Origin: Desulfocucumis palustris
Lineage (GTDB): Bacteria; Bacillota; Desulfotomaculia; Desulfotomaculales; Desulfocucumaceae
Length of the DNA stretch: 64,000 nt
Assembly: GCF_002933875.1 (NCBI RefSeq)
Contig: NZ_BFAV01000018.1
Coordinates: forward strand, 62,001 to 126,000
Direction of reading: 5' to 3'
Shown here: one piece after another, positions 54,970-64,000 of the stretch
Numbering within the stretch: position 1 is the first letter of the stretch
Layout: the number at the start of each line of letters is the position of its first letter
Made by a program: the position numbers and the translations under genes
Notes under the pieces: generated by a model
Told to the model about the DNA's origin: nothing
Seen by the model: only the letters and a program-made list of their open reading frames with translations
The model's database searches: none

Positions 54970-55527
54970 CTAGGTTTTATTCCCCGGCTTCAATTTTGTC
55001 CAAATGGATTTCAGCTTCAACAGTAATCCGGCCTTTAGCCTCCCTGCCGGACCCAGCACCAGCCGCCGGGCAAATTTTTTCGACCCCCGGCCCGTAAAGG
55101 AAAAAAACCTGGCAATTAGCCGGAATGGAAAGATTACAATTATGAATAATATCCTGAAAGGCGTTGTTATTATCTTCCACAGAAAAAGCAGTATGGAAAT
55201 GATTATTTTAATCAGCTTGCCAATTAATGAAAATAATCCGTCCAACAGCCTGTAAGTGGTTTTTCCCATCAACTGCATGTACAAAAGCGTGCCGAGGGCC
55301 AGCCCCAAAAACACATAAATCCTTACCTCCCCGGCATTCAGACGCAACAGGAGGTAAAAGGAAACGCAGGTTAAAAACAGCCAGAAAAAAATATCACCTA
55401 AAAAGGTGCCTGTTTTTTTCAACCGTAATTTGCTGCGGGTCATTTTATACAGGTCATAACAAAACCCTGCCAGCATTCCGGCTGTCAGCAGCATTATAAA
55501 TAAATAGATTTGCTCCGCCAGGGGCAA
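54970..55527 (-). CDS. yabQ: Spore cortex biosynthesis protein YabQ
   Basis: 185 residues, TTG with GGGGTGG upstream. Four to five membrane helices: IYLFIMLLTAGMLAGFCYDL YKMTRSK, FFWLFLTCVSFYLLLRLNAG EVRIYVFLGLALGTLLYM, LIKIIISILLFLWKIITTPF; basic tail. In Bacillus YabQ is a forespore outer-membrane protein needed for cortex formation. 46 bp after yabP. Confidence 0.93.
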   Translation of the reverse strand: MPLAEQIYLFIMLLTAGMLAGFCYDLYKMTRSKLRLKKTGTFLGDIFFWLFLTCVSFYLLLRLNAGEVRIYVFLGLALGTLLYMQLMGKTTYRLLDGLFSLIGKLIKIIISILLFLWKIITTPFRILFIIVIFPFRLIARFFSFTGRGSKKFARRLVLGPAGRLKAGLLLKLKSIWTKLKPGNKT

Positions 55528-55573
55528 AAACAGCCACCCCCCCCATTTTCCCCTTGCCTTATTCCCCTTTTGT

Positions 55574-55849
55574 TTACTTTAAAATTCTATTCAGCAATCC
55601 TTTGCCCCGGCCCTTGGCAGTTTTGCTTTCACTGAATTCCATGATCGCAATAAATCCTTCCACGGTCAGGACACCCTCATCCAGGTTCAGCTGGGTAATA
55701 TGCAAACCTTCCCCCTTGAGGGACAGAAAACCCAGGCTGGTGTCCAGGGTTATTTCCTTTTCATCAAAGCTACCCACCTGCCGCACACCTTCCAGCATAA
55801 GGTGCTTTCTCTCAGTCAGGGTCAGCCTGTGTTTTACCCTTTGCTCCAC
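55574..55849 (-). CDS. yabP: Spore coat assembly/sporulation protein YabP
   Basis: 91 residues, GTG start. RLTLTERKHLMLEGVRQVGS FDEKEITLDTSLGFLSLKGE GLHITQLNLDEGVLTVEGFI is the YabP/YqfC family. Sigma-E-controlled partner of YabQ in other spore formers. Between the SpoIID-like gene and yabQ; a strong terminator lies just upstream (55919). Confidence 0.95.
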   Translation of the reverse strand: MEQRVKHRLTLTERKHLMLEGVRQVGSFDEKEITLDTSLGFLSLKGEGLHITQLNLDEGVLTVEGFIAIMEFSESKTAKGRGKGLLNRILK

Positions 55850-55918
55850 CGCCCATCCCCCTTCACTTTAAAACCATTTTGATTCAATTCATATTTATGC
55901 CACGTTACGGAAAATATG

Positions 55919-55945
55919 AAAAAAAGGTGGTTACAAACCACCTTT
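55919..55945 (-). terminator. Terminator of the SpoIID-like gene
   Basis: AAAGGTGGTT (55923-55932) / AACCACCTTT (55936-55945), 10-bp stem with loop ACA, followed on the minus strand by TTTTTTTC; overlaps the stop codon. Confidence 0.92.
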
Positions 55946-56903
55946 ACCATAACTTTTGTATTTCTATATCCTTGAAATAGAATTTCACTATATCTTCCGG
56001 GGATTTCTTCGATTTTGACAGCAGGTTCGCCCCCCATTGGCACATACCGACACCGTGGCCGAATCCCTTGCCGGTCAACACCAGGTTTCCCCCCTGGACG
56101 GACACATCCTCAAGCAGCATTGACCTGACCTGGTCGCTGCCCAGGGCCAGCCTCAGAGCGGGGCCGCCCACCACGGCTTTTCCTATCTGAATTTTTTCCG
56201 CCCTGCCTGAAGGACCCTTTTGGGTTACTTTGGCTGCTGTAATGTCACCCGGGTCCTGTCCGCTTACCTCCTTGACCGCCGCCCTCACCTGGGCCAGCGG
56301 AATGGCCTTCTGCCATCGTTTGTTTTCCTCCGTGGTTATTGACAGGCAGTTGTCCTTTACTCCGGCCTTGATATAGGGGGTGGGACTTTTAAAATAGGCC
56401 AGCCCTTCCCCTGCGGAGGCCGATACGCCCCCGTCACAGGCGGAAAACCAGGCTTTGATATAATCCCCCTGGTAGGTGGCAACCTCCCCCCTGGTGCGCT
56501 GCACCGCCTGTCTGACATTATCGTTTATTCTGGTGGGATCGTAGGCCTGAAACTCCTCCACGCTGGTGGAGGCGTCGGTGCCGTGAAGTTTTTTGACCCT
56601 GCCGGCCTCGATATTCTCCAGGGTGAATGTGCGGGCCAATATGGCCTGGGCGGCCAGGGCGTTAACCGGCCAGGTCGGTTCCATCTCGGCGGCCACCACG
56701 CCGGCTACATACTCCTCCATTTTAATCTGCTTTTTCTCTCCGGTATCGTTTATAAACAGGCTAATCTCCGGCTCATTCTTAAAACGTTCGGGAGCGGGTT
56801 TCTGCTGGGGCTTCCTGGCGCAGGAGGACAGCAGCAGCGAAAAAACAAGCACCGAAAAAAAGGTTAAGGCAACGGCTGTGGACGCAAGTCGGCGCATGGG
56901 CAT
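55944..56903 (-). CDS. SpoIID/LytB-domain lipoprotein
   Basis: 319 residues, ATG with AAAGGAG upstream. Signal peptide with lipobox VFSLLLSSCARKP. The SpoIID domain (about 45-315) shows MEEYVAGVVAAEMEPTWPVN ALAAQAILARTFTL, DNVRQAVQRTRGEVATYQGD YIKAWFSACDGG and LTGKGFGHGVGMCQWGANLL. SpoIID proteins are peptidoglycan lytic transglycosylases acting in engulfment. The gene is inserted between rqcP and yabP, which are usually close. Own terminator, so probably own promoter. Confidence 0.93.
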   Translation of the reverse strand: MPMRRLASTAVALTFFSVLVFSLLLSSCARKPQQKPAPERFKNEPEISLFINDTGEKKQIKMEEYVAGVVAAEMEPTWPVNALAAQAILARTFTLENIEAGRVKKLHGTDASTSVEEFQAYDPTRINDNVRQAVQRTRGEVATYQGDYIKAWFSACDGGVSASAGEGLAYFKSPTPYIKAGVKDNCLSITTEENKRWQKAIPLAQVRAAVKEVSGQDPGDITAAKVTQKGPSGRAEKIQIGKAVVGGPALRLALGSDQVRSMLLEDVSVQGGNLVLTGKGFGHGVGMCQWGANLLSKSKKSPEDIVKFYFKDIEIQKLW

Positions 56904-57042
56904 GTTATCTCCTTTCGCTTGTATTTAAAATTATTGTTACCTGGAAAGGATAAAATATGCCCGCCGCCAATCCGGCTTCTCACATTACATCGCTTAAACG
57001 CCGGGCCGGGGTTTTAGGAATGCGGTCTCCCAGCCGGGCAAT

Positions 57043-57072
57043 AAAAAAAGGCCTTTTACTTTTAAGGCCTTT
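57043..57072 (-). terminator. Terminator of rqcP
   Basis: Nine-pair stem AAAGGCCTT/AAGGCCTTT (57047-57055 with 57064-57072), followed on the minus strand by TTTTTTTATT. Confidence 0.88.
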
Positions 57073-57075
57073 ATA

Positions 57076-57345
57076 CTACTCAACAACTCTGTTTTCAAAT
57101 GTCTCTTCCAGGATGCTGTAGAGTTCACCAGCCTGCTTTGCAGGCACATTTTCCCGCACGGATAAAATTTCGAAACGGATTTTTCTCAAACCAAAATTTA
57201 TAAACACAACATCACCAGTCTTTACTTCCGAACCGGCTTTTGCAGATCTTCCGTTAAGCGTAACCTGGCCACCGTCACATACTTCCTTTGCTAGGGTGCG
57301 GCGCTTTATCACACGGGAAACCTTTAAAAATTTATCTAATCGCAT
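57076..57345 (-). CDS. rqcP: S4-domain RNA-binding protein RqcP (YabO)
   Basis: 89 residues. MRLDKFLKVSRVIKRRTLAK EVCDGGQVTLNGRSAKAGSE VKTGDVVFINF is a full S4 domain. RqcP acts with RqcH in alanine tailing of stalled nascent chains on 50S subunits. ATG start, 57 bp after hup, and ends in its own terminator. Confidence 0.96.
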   Translation of the reverse strand: MRLDKFLKVSRVIKRRTLAKEVCDGGQVTLNGRSAKAGSEVKTGDVVFINFGLRKIRFEILSVRENVPAKQAGELYSILEETFENRVVE

Positions 57346-57402
57346 TTAGACCTAATCTCCCACAACAGCAAAATAACCGGATAACCCCGACTATTCGGCT
57401 AT

Positions 57403-57678
57403 CTATGAGGAAACGGCATCACGCAAAGCTTTGCCCGCTTTAAACACAGGCACCCGGGCAGCAGCAATGCTGATTTCTTCCCCGGTTTGCGGGTTCCGCC
57501 CCTTGCGGGCAGCTCTTTCCCTAATCTCGAAGGTGCCGAAGCCCACCAGTTGTACCTTTTCTCCTTTTGCCAGGGCTTCCTCAACGGCGGCCAGAAGAGC
57601 TGACACAGCCTTTTCAGCATCTTTCTTGGTCATTTCAGTCTTTTCTGCAACCTGCGAGATAAGATCTGCCTTGTTCAT
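57403..57678 (-). CDS. hup: DNA-binding protein HU
   Basis: 91 residues. [68 protein letters not shown], the full HU/IHF fold with the DNA-wrapping arm RNPQTG. ATG with GGGGG upstream. Nucleoid protein; standard position after mazG. Confidence 0.98.
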   Translation of the reverse strand: MNKADLISQVAEKTEMTKKDAEKAVSALLAAVEEALAKGEKVQLVGFGTFEIRERAARKGRNPQTGEEISIAAARVPVFKAGKALRDAVSS

Positions 57679-57764
57679 TAAATACCCCCCTCAATAATTT
57701 ACCTATTAATGCACAATATTATTCGCCCTAATTCTGAAATTTCCTCCCGCCTTGAAAATAATTC

Positions 57765-59255
57765 CTATAATTTTGTAGATTTTTCATATTTTTTTGCTTC
57801 TTCCCAGTATTCATCCAGCTCTTCCAAGTTGCACCTTTTTATGTCCTTGCCCTTCTCCGTCACCTTTTCCTCTATGTAACGAAAGCGCTCTATGAATCTC
57901 CCCACCGTGCCGGCCAGAGCCACTTCCGCATCAGCGCCCAGCAGCCTGGCGAGGTTGACAACGGCAAAAAGCGCATCGCCGATTTCTTTTTCCTGCTGTC
58001 TGCTATCCCCTTCATATATGGCCTTTTTTATCTCCTCCAGTTCCTCGTAAACCTTGTCCAGGGCACCCTTGTAATCCGGCCAGTCAAAACCCACTCCCGC
58101 CGCCCTGGACTGTATTTTCTGGGCTTTGATCAAGGCGGCCAAATGGCCGGGAATACCCGACAGGATCGACTTTTTATTTGGGATACCGTTAACCTGCTTT
58201 TCCTGGTTTTTGATAGCCTCCCAGTTGACCAACACCTCTTTACTGTTCCTGACCTTTACATCAGCAAACACATGTGGGTGCCTCCTGATCATTTTTTCAG
58301 TTATTGCCGCTACCACGTCGTTAACATCAAAATGACCTTCTTCGGAAGCAATGCGGGAGTGAAAAACAATCTGTAGTAATAAGTCTCCCAATTCTTCACA
58401 GATATTATACATATCCCCTTTTTCTATGGCGTCCAGCACCTCATAGGATTCTTCCAGGAGATATTTTTTTAATGTGTGATGGTCCTGCTCCCTGTCCCAG
58501 GGACATCCTTCCCCGGATCTCAGGGAGGCCATAACGTCCACCAGCGGGTCCAGAGGGTATCTGGCAGGCCCGGTGTGCCCTGCCAGAGGGGGTATGTACA
58601 GGCAGGTCAAATGATCCAGCCAGGAAAGCCTGTCCATTTCATAAAGGGGAACCTCTTCCACCTTTTCCCGGCCGGGAACCCCCGCGGCCCTTACCACCAT
58701 CACCCTATGCTCCTCGGGATAATACTCCATAAGAGTCAGCTTTATATCCGAGGCCACCATCCGGTTGTATACCTGGGTAAGCACCGTCCCGGCGCCTGGA
58801 TCGGGCCGCTGGACATCCAGCCTGAGCCCGTCCGCCACGTGCAGGCCCTCCACCGGATCTATCTTCAGCGTTACGAAAAGGGCGTCAAGAAAGCTCATGG
58901 CCGGCAGCACCCGTACAGGCAATCCCTCTTCCCCCGCCGACGCCATTATCAGGCGCACCGACTCCTCGGCAACCATGGGGTGCCCGGGAACAGCGTACAA
59001 AACCCGGCCCGACCTGCCAGCTTCAATAATACTTTCGGCTATTCTGCGGTACACCTTGTCAAAATCGTTCATAGTCCGGTATATATCATCAAAGGTGTTA
59101 AAAGAAATGCCTCTGTCCCTTAGCCAGGGAACCACCGGGTGAACCCCGGTTCTCAGCCAGTTTACCCCTCCGGCCGACAGTTCATCCAGCACCGCCACCG
59201 GCAGGGCGGCAGGATCTCCCGGCCCCAGTCCCGCTATTATTATTGTCCCCGACAT
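57765..59255 (-). CDS. mazG: MazG nucleotide pyrophosphohydrolase fused to a tetrapyrrole-methylase domain (YabN type)
   Basis: 496 residues, ATG with AGGAGG upstream. N-terminal SAM-dependent tetrapyrrole methylase-like domain (about 1-225): IIIAGLGPGDPAALPVAVLD and LYAVPGHPMVAEESVRL. C-terminal tandem MazG (about 235-490): LRSGEGCPWDREQDHHTLKK YLLEESYEVLDAIEKGD, ELGDLLLQIVFHSRIA, and the second EIGDALFAVVNLARLLG. It hydrolyses abnormal or excess NTPs. The N-terminal domain's role is unknown, as in other spore formers. Confidence 0.96.
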   Translation of the reverse strand: MSGTIIIAGLGPGDPAALPVAVLDELSAGGVNWLRTGVHPVVPWLRDRGISFNTFDDIYRTMNDFDKVYRRIAESIIEAGRSGRVLYAVPGHPMVAEESVRLIMASAGEEGLPVRVLPAMSFLDALFVTLKIDPVEGLHVADGLRLDVQRPDPGAGTVLTQVYNRMVASDIKLTLMEYYPEEHRVMVVRAAGVPGREKVEEVPLYEMDRLSWLDHLTCLYIPPLAGHTGPARYPLDPLVDVMASLRSGEGCPWDREQDHHTLKKYLLEESYEVLDAIEKGDMYNICEELGDLLLQIVFHSRIASEEGHFDVNDVVAAITEKMIRRHPHVFADVKVRNSKEVLVNWEAIKNQEKQVNGIPNKKSILSGIPGHLAALIKAQKIQSRAAGVGFDWPDYKGALDKVYEELEEIKKAIYEGDSRQQEKEIGDALFAVVNLARLLGADAEVALAGTVGRFIERFRYIEEKVTEKGKDIKRCNLEELDEYWEEAKKYEKSTKL

Positions 59256-59394
59256 AGAGAAAACCTCCTGCTAACTAAAAAATATTTGCGGTTTTCATAT
59301 CTTTATCCGCCAACAGCCCGGGATACCCCGGCCTTCAAAGAGAAGACAAACAGGCTACAAGGCCACCCCACACCGCGCCCGTACATTATAACAC

Positions 59395-59473
59395 AAAAAA
59401 ACGGCGGTTCTCCCAACCACCGCTAAATATATGCCGGTGTCCGGGCGTACAGCAGTCCGCCTGACACCGGCAT
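59395..59473 (-). terminator. Terminator and second hairpin between spoVT and mazG
   Basis: Minus strand CGGTGGTT-GGGAG-AACCGCCG (59402-59422 region) followed by TTTTTTT. Just before it lies a larger hairpin, ATGCCGGTGTC (59431-59441) / GACACCGGCAT (59463-59473), perfect over 11 bp. The two together follow the spoVT stop. Confidence 0.8.
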
Positions 59474-59549
59474 CGTTTTCTTTGGGCTGCCCACAATCCG
59501 CAGCTTTTGCCTGATAAAGTTGACCATGTGGAAATACCGGGAGAGAAAG

Positions 59550-60110
59550 CTACTGCTCCATTTGTTTCGCCAGAAATCCCGCTGCCGTTTCAGCCAATTT
59601 CAGTTCCATCTCACCCATTTTCACATCCGGTTCCTTTGAGGCCAGGATAACCGCCCCGATGGGGTCGCCTTCCGCGATTATGGGCGCAATCACCTCGGAA
59701 GAATACTTGCACTCGCCGTCCTCAACGATCATGCATTCCTTGCAGTACTGCTCTTCCCCCGGATTGTTGATTATAACCGCCTTGCGTTCTTCCATGACCT
59801 TTTCAATGGCCGGCCCGATGGCTTTATTGATATATTCTTTTTTAGCCGCGCCGGCCACCGCGATTATGGTATCCCTATCCGCTATACACGCTATATGTCC
59901 CAGGGCTTCATAGAGGGAATCGGCATATTCCTTGGCAAAATCGCCTAATTCGCCTATGGGCGAATATTTTTTCAGGATTACTTCGCCTTCCCTGTCAACA
60001 AATATCTCCAACGGATCCCCTTCACGTATGCGTAGCGTTCTTCTAATTTCCTTCGGAATCACAACCCTGCCTAAATCATCAATTCGGCGCACTATTCCAG
60101 TGGCTTTCAT
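59550..60110 (-). CDS. spoVT: Stage V sporulation protein T, AbrB-family regulator
   Basis: 186 residues. N-terminal swapped-hairpin domain MKATGIVRRIDDLGRVVIPK EIRRTLRIREGDPLEIFVDR EGEVILKKYSP; C-terminal GAF domain (about 60-180) with CIADRDTIIAVAGAAKKEYI. A sigma-G-dependent regulator of forespore genes. ATG with AGGGTGATAG upstream. Conserved position between mfd and mazG. Confidence 0.97.
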   Translation of the reverse strand: MKATGIVRRIDDLGRVVIPKEIRRTLRIREGDPLEIFVDREGEVILKKYSPIGELGDFAKEYADSLYEALGHIACIADRDTIIAVAGAAKKEYINKAIGPAIEKVMEERKAVIINNPGEEQYCKECMIVEDGECKYSSEVIAPIIAEGDPIGAVILASKEPDVKMGEMELKLAETAAGFLAKQMEQ

Positions 60111-60239
60111 CTATCACCCTTCCCTCCTTTTTCTGCATAAACTAAAGCGAATTAACTTTCACAGATAGTATATAGCAGGAGGAAGGGATTTATTCATTTT
60201 TTACCAATGGGCCTGTAATTAAATTTTCATAATTCGCGC

Positions 60240-61250
60240 CTATTCTTTCTTCTTCGTGTCTTCCTTGCCCTTGTTTAAATTGTTGACGATGGTTGCCTTA
60301 CCGGCGACTTCGGTCATGTATTTAGTAAATTTTTCTTCCTTGGCTTTCTGGGTAAGACTTGCCATTATCTCGGATTTAACCTGCTCAAAGGGGGTAATCG
60401 ACTCCGGTATAATTTTTTCCATTTTAATTATATGGTAGCCAAAATCGGTTTTCACCGGAGCCTTGGTATACTCGCCGGGTTTTAAGGCAAGGGCCGCCTC
60501 TTCAAATTCCTTTACGGCCTCTCCCTTTTTGAAGGTGTAGAGCCCACCGTTGGAGGCGGAGCCGTAATCCTCCGATTTCTCCTTGGCCAGTGCCGCAAAG
60601 TCCTTGCCCTGACTCAGCTGGCTAAGCACCGACATTGCCGCCGTCCTGGCGTCCGCCTCCACCTTGGCCTGCCCGCCCGGCTTGTCCATGGTGGACAGCA
60701 GTATATGCCTTACCTCATACTGGGCGGGGATGGTGTATTGCCCCTTGTTCCCCTGGTAATATTTCAGGGCATCCTCTTCAGTGGCTTCCTTTACATCCGC
60801 CGTGACCTTTTTTTGCAATTCGCCGGCCATGAAGTCCCGCTCCACCAGGTCGTACAGCTTTGGCTCGGATATCCCGTTGGCTGCCAGAAATCTTTTATAC
60901 TCGGCCTCGTCTTTAAAACCGGCCTTTAAATCGGCCACCTGCTTTTCCAAATCCTTTTTGGACGGGTTGATGCCCTGTTTCTTGGCTTCCTGGTAAACCA
61001 GTTCCTGGTTAATCATATTTTCAAGAACTTGTCCCTTTAACATTTCCAGCATGGGTGCCGCTTCCGGGCCCTCCAGATTCATACCCTGCTGTTTGTAGAA
61101 TTCCTTAACCGCCGTTACCTGCTCGTCCAACTGCTGGCTGGTGATTTTCTGCCCGTTAACGGTGGCCGCCACGTTGCTGCCGCAACCAGCCAGTATTACA
61201 GAAAAAATAAGTAATACCGGTAAAATCAACTTTTGAAATTTTCTGCTCAA
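60240..61250 (-). CDS. prsA: Peptidyl-prolyl isomerase lipoprotein, PrsA/SurA-like foldase
   Basis: 336 residues from TTG 61250, which has GGGAGGG 6 nt upstream; the longer open frame (start 61334) would put 28 non-signal residues first. Signal peptide with lipobox LIFSVILAGCGSN. SurA_N-like helices (about 18-190), then a parvulin domain YEVRHILLSTMDKPGGQAKV, DFAALAKEKSEDYGSASNGG LYTFKKGEAV and PVKTDFGYHIIKMEKII. Assists folding of exported proteins. Sits between mfd and spoVT as in relatives. Confidence 0.92.
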   Translation of the reverse strand: MSRKFQKLILPVLLIFSVILAGCGSNVAATVNGQKITSQQLDEQVTAVKEFYKQQGMNLEGPEAAPMLEMLKGQVLENMINQELVYQEAKKQGINPSKKDLEKQVADLKAGFKDEAEYKRFLAANGISEPKLYDLVERDFMAGELQKKVTADVKEATEEDALKYYQGNKGQYTIPAQYEVRHILLSTMDKPGGQAKVEADARTAAMSVLSQLSQGKDFAALAKEKSEDYGSASNGGLYTFKKGEAVKEFEEAALALKPGEYTKAPVKTDFGYHIIKMEKIIPESITPFEQVKSEIMASLTQKAKEEKFTKYMTEVAGKATIVNNLNKGKEDTKKKE

Positions 61251-61342
61251 AAATATCCCTCCCAATATGCAAATTATATAATTACGGCAATTAATCCGCA
61301 ATAGCCAATTAGAGGGTGCACCCGCAAAAGACACTGCAAAAC

Positions 61343-64000
61343 CTAACCTGCCAGCTCATTAATAAAATCCTCCAATTGCTCCAGGTAATAGTCGGGGTTT
61401 TCCTCATAATTCGGGGCTTTGAGTTTTATTTCAAATTCTTCTCCAAGATCATTGAATTTAACTCTGTTTCTATAATTCTGAACCAGTTTTACCAGGGTTT
61501 CACCTGTCAGGCCGTGCCCCGGGGCAAACTGAATTTTGTATAAGCCGGGCTGGCTGGCCAGGGACTTGACCCTGAGCCGCCCCGCGGCTATTTTCAGTGA
61601 CGCCACTTTTAAAAGGCTTCTCACCGGGGCCGGGGGATCACCGAAACGGTCCACCATTTCCTCTTCCATATCCCCCACCTCGGACAGTTCACGGAAATGG
61701 GCGATTCGCCGGTACAACTCCACCTTCTGGTTGCTGTCCGGGATGTAGCTGTCCGGAATGTAGGCCTCCACCGGCAGCTCTATGGATGTTTCCACGGGGC
61801 CCACGCGCTCCTCGCCCCTGGCTTCCCGCACCGCCTCCTCCAGCAGCCGGCAGTACAGGTCAAAGCCCACGGCGGCTATATGCCCGTGCTGCTCCGGACC
61901 CAGCAGGTTGCCCGCGCCCCGTATTTCCAGGTCCCGCATGGCGATTTTATAACCCGAGCCGAACTCCGTGAATTCCCTGATGGCCGATAGCCTTTTTTCC
62001 GCCACCTCGTTCAGCACCCGGTCCCGGCGGTAGATTAAATAGGCATAGGCCAGCCGGTTTGAGCGCCCCACCCGTCCCCTCAGCTGGTACAGCTGGGCCA
62101 GCCCCATGTTATTCGCGTCTTTAACGATCAGGGTGTTGACATTGGGTATGTCCAGTCCGCTTTCAATTATGGTGGTACAGATCAGCACGTCATAATCCCC
62201 ATCCATATAGTCCAGCATAACCTGTTCCAGTTCATCTTCCCTCATCTGGCCGTGGCCTATGACCATCCGGGCGTCGGGAACCAGCTCCGACAGCCAGGCG
62301 GCGATTCTATCCAGTTCCATAATCCTGTTGTGAACAAAGAAAACCTGGCCGCCCCGGCCCATTTCCCGCAATATTGCCTCCCGGATCATGGCCGGATCTT
62401 CTTCCAGCACGTATGTCTGTACCGGAAAACGGTCTTCCGGGGGAGTCTCCAGTATGCTGGTGTCCCTTGCCCCCACCAGGGACATATGCAGCGTCCGGGG
62501 TATGGGAGTAGCGGTAAGAGTCAGCACATCCACATTGTTTTTCAGCTGTTTCAGCCGTTCCTTGTGAGACACGCCGAAACGCTGCTCCTCGTCCACCACC
62601 AGAAAACCCAGATCCTTAAACACCACGTCATCCTGCACCAGCCGGTGAGTACCGATAACTATATCCAGTTTTCCCACACTCAAATCGGCCAGGATGGCTT
62701 TTTGCTCCCGGGGGGTGCGGAAACGGCTGAGCATTTCTATTTGAACCGGATAGGGAGCGAACCGCTCCCTGAAGGTGTTGTAGTGCTGCTGGGCCAATAT
62801 GGTGGTGGGCACCAGCACGGCCACCTGCCTGCCGTCCATCACCGCCTTAAAAGCAGCCCTCAGCGCCACCTCGGTCTTCCCGTAGCCCACGTCCCCACAT
62901 AATAGACGATCCATGGGCCGGGAACGTTCCATGTCCCTTTTAACCTCCTGAATGGCCCTTAATTGATCAGGTGTTTCCTCATAGGGAAAATTAGCCTCAA
63001 ATTCCTTTTGCCAAACCGTATCCTGGCCGAAGGCGTGACCCCGGGCGGTTTCCCTGGCGGCGTAAAGCTCCAGCAATTCCTGGGCCATTTCCCTGACGGC
63101 TTCCTTAACCCGTCCCTTTACCCGGTTCCATTCGGCTCCACCCAGCCTGGAAAGCCTGGGGGAGTCAGCCTCGGCCCCCAGATATTTCTGGATCAGCCCC
63201 ACCTGGTCCGTGGGAACGTAAAGCTTATCTTCACCGGCGTATTTTATTTGCAGATAATCTTTATTGATACCCCCGATATTGAGGGAGATAATGCCCAGGT
63301 AGCGTCCTATGCCGTGGTTGACATGGACCACGTAATCGCCTTTTTTCAGTTCGGTAAAGGTGTCCAGCTTGGGCGCCTGCCGGGCCCTGGAGCGCCGGGA
63401 TTTTCTCCTCTGGCCGTACATTTCCGCTTCGGTAACCACCGCCAGCTTACCGCTGACCAATTCAAAACCGCCGGATAATGATTCCTCGCTGATTACCACG
63501 CTGCCCGGAGAAATATCGGCGGAAATTTCCCGGACGTGATAAGCGTCTATTTTGGCGTCCTTCATACCCTGCAGCAATTGCCTGGCCCTGTCGCCACTCC
63601 CCGCCAGCAGGGCCACGGCGTAGCCGTTGCGCTTCCAGTGCCTGACGTCGTCGGCCAGTATATCCACCCGGCCTAAAAAGGCGTGCATTCCCTTGAAGGG
63701 AAAGGTAACCACATTGCGGGGGGTGAGAAATTGAGGGTGACGGGGTAAAAAGGATATATACACGGCCCTGAATCTGCTCAATCCCGCTTCAAGTTCCTGC
63801 CAGTCGGCATAGCCCCTGTACTGCCCGGGAAGCACCCTGCCCTTGGCCAGCAGGTCCGAGTACGTCTCCGCCCGCTCCTTTTGAATTATCTCCACCACTT
63901 CCCTGAACCTGACAGGCTCATCCACCAGCACAGGCGCGTCCGGAGGAAAATAGTCGGCCAGGGTTACCGGCCGGGGGTAAAAATAGGGCAAAAATTGCTC
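61343..64000 (-). CDS. mfd: Transcription-repair coupling factor Mfd (partial, 5' end outside window)
   Basis: 885 residues of the C-terminal part; the frame is open through the window end, so the true start lies beyond it (about 280-300 residues missing against the usual 1150-1180). RNA-polymerase-interacting domain (DYVVHVNHGIGRYLGI), RecG-like helicase with LLCGDVGYGKTEVALRAAFK, DEEQRFGV, TLTATPIPRTLHMSLVG and the TRG motif region YQLRGRVGRSNRLAYAYL, then the C-terminal TRCF domain (KVELYRRIAHFRE). It removes stalled RNA polymerase and recruits UvrA. Confidence 0.97.
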   Translation of the reverse strand, partial: EQFLPYFYPRPVTLADYFPPDAPVLVDEPVRFREVVEIIQKERAETYSDLLAKGRVLPGQYRGYADWQELEAGLSRFRAVYISFLPRHPQFLTPRNVVTFPFKGMHAFLGRVDILADDVRHWKRNGYAVALLAGSGDRARQLLQGMKDAKIDAYHVREISADISPGSVVISEESLSGGFELVSGKLAVVTEAEMYGQRRKSRRSRARQAPKLDTFTELKKGDYVVHVNHGIGRYLGIISLNIGGINKDYLQIKYAGEDKLYVPTDQVGLIQKYLGAEADSPRLSRLGGAEWNRVKGRVKEAVREMAQELLELYAARETARGHAFGQDTVWQKEFEANFPYEETPDQLRAIQEVKRDMERSRPMDRLLCGDVGYGKTEVALRAAFKAVMDGRQVAVLVPTTILAQQHYNTFRERFAPYPVQIEMLSRFRTPREQKAILADLSVGKLDIVIGTHRLVQDDVVFKDLGFLVVDEEQRFGVSHKERLKQLKNNVDVLTLTATPIPRTLHMSLVGARDTSILETPPEDRFPVQTYVLEEDPAMIREAILREMGRGGQVFFVHNRIMELDRIAAWLSELVPDARMVIGHGQMREDELEQVMLDYMDGDYDVLICTTIIESGLDIPNVNTLIVKDANNMGLAQLYQLRGRVGRSNRLAYAYLIYRRDRVLNEVAEKRLSAIREFTEFGSGYKIAMRDLEIRGAGNLLGPEQHGHIAAVGFDLYCRLLEEAVREARGEERVGPVETSIELPVEAYIPDSYIPDSNQKVELYRRIAHFRELSEVGDMEEEMVDRFGDPPAPVRSLLKVASLKIAAGRLRVKSLASQPGLYKIQFAPGHGLTGETLVKLVQNYRNRVKFNDLGEEFEIKLKAPNYEENPDYYLEQLEDFINELAG

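Overview
The window looks like the chromosome of a spore-forming Firmicute of the Desulfotomaculum/Pelotomaculum type (Peptococcaceae sensu lato). The main reasons are the sporulation and housekeeping order on the minus strand from 64000 down to 45100 (mfd, a PrsA-like foldase, spoVT, mazG, hup, rqcP, a SpoIID-like gene, yabP, yabQ, divIC, yabR, ppx/gppA, spoIIE, tilS, ftsH, ndk), the long formate-tetrahydrofolate ligase of folate/Wood-Ljungdahl C1 metabolism, and the ferredoxin/[FeFe]-hydrogenase-like sensor. The genus is inferred from gene content; no 16S or other marker is present. TTG and GTG starts are common here, and many gene ends were set by Shine-Dalgarno spacing.

Layout. 1-9400 (minus strand): a chemosensory operon with a soluble hydrogenase-like chemoreceptor, CheA with a C-terminal receiver, CheW, a membrane MCP, a REC-GGDEF diguanylate cyclase and the start of a degenerate CheB-like receiver. 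Its makeup resembles Wsp-type systems that end in c-di-GMP. 9400-10230: an AT-rich gap and a decayed LpqC-type esterase. 10230-19000: a complete type I-C CRISPR-Cas locus (array 1, cas2-cas1-cas4-cas7-cas8c[with internal cas11c]-cas5-cas3). 19080-19260: a small crRNA-like RNA gene upstream of cas3 with its own promoter, repeat-like body, terminator and a nearby partial target with a TTC PAM. This is the most interesting feature of the window. 19340-20950: a graveyard holding an IS3 transposase remnant, CRISPR array 2, its leader, a fused cas3/cas2 remnant and a receiver-domain remnant.

21000-28400: a hypothetical gene, the folate genes folP-folB-folK with an HD-domain gene, a UPF0251 regulator, fhs and a hot-dog thioesterase. 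28660-33620: an RND efflux pump with its lipoprotein adaptor and a TetR repressor with two matching operators. 33780-44610 (plus strand): CorA, then a potassium module (TPR protein, kdpF-A-B-C, a CBS protein, kdpD-kdpE), interrupted by GGGGACA-type repeats, one copy of which lies inside the kdpB reading frame. 44717-45019: a NIPSNAP-like protein. 45106-64000: the conserved sporulation/division block, ending in a truncated mfd.

The chemosensory genes probably pass a redox or ligand signal through CheA to the diguanylate cyclase. The Cas genes would process and use both arrays and may be autoregulated by the crRNA-like RNA. KdpDE would control the Kdp pump. All functional statements rest on motif recognition by eye; no database search was run.
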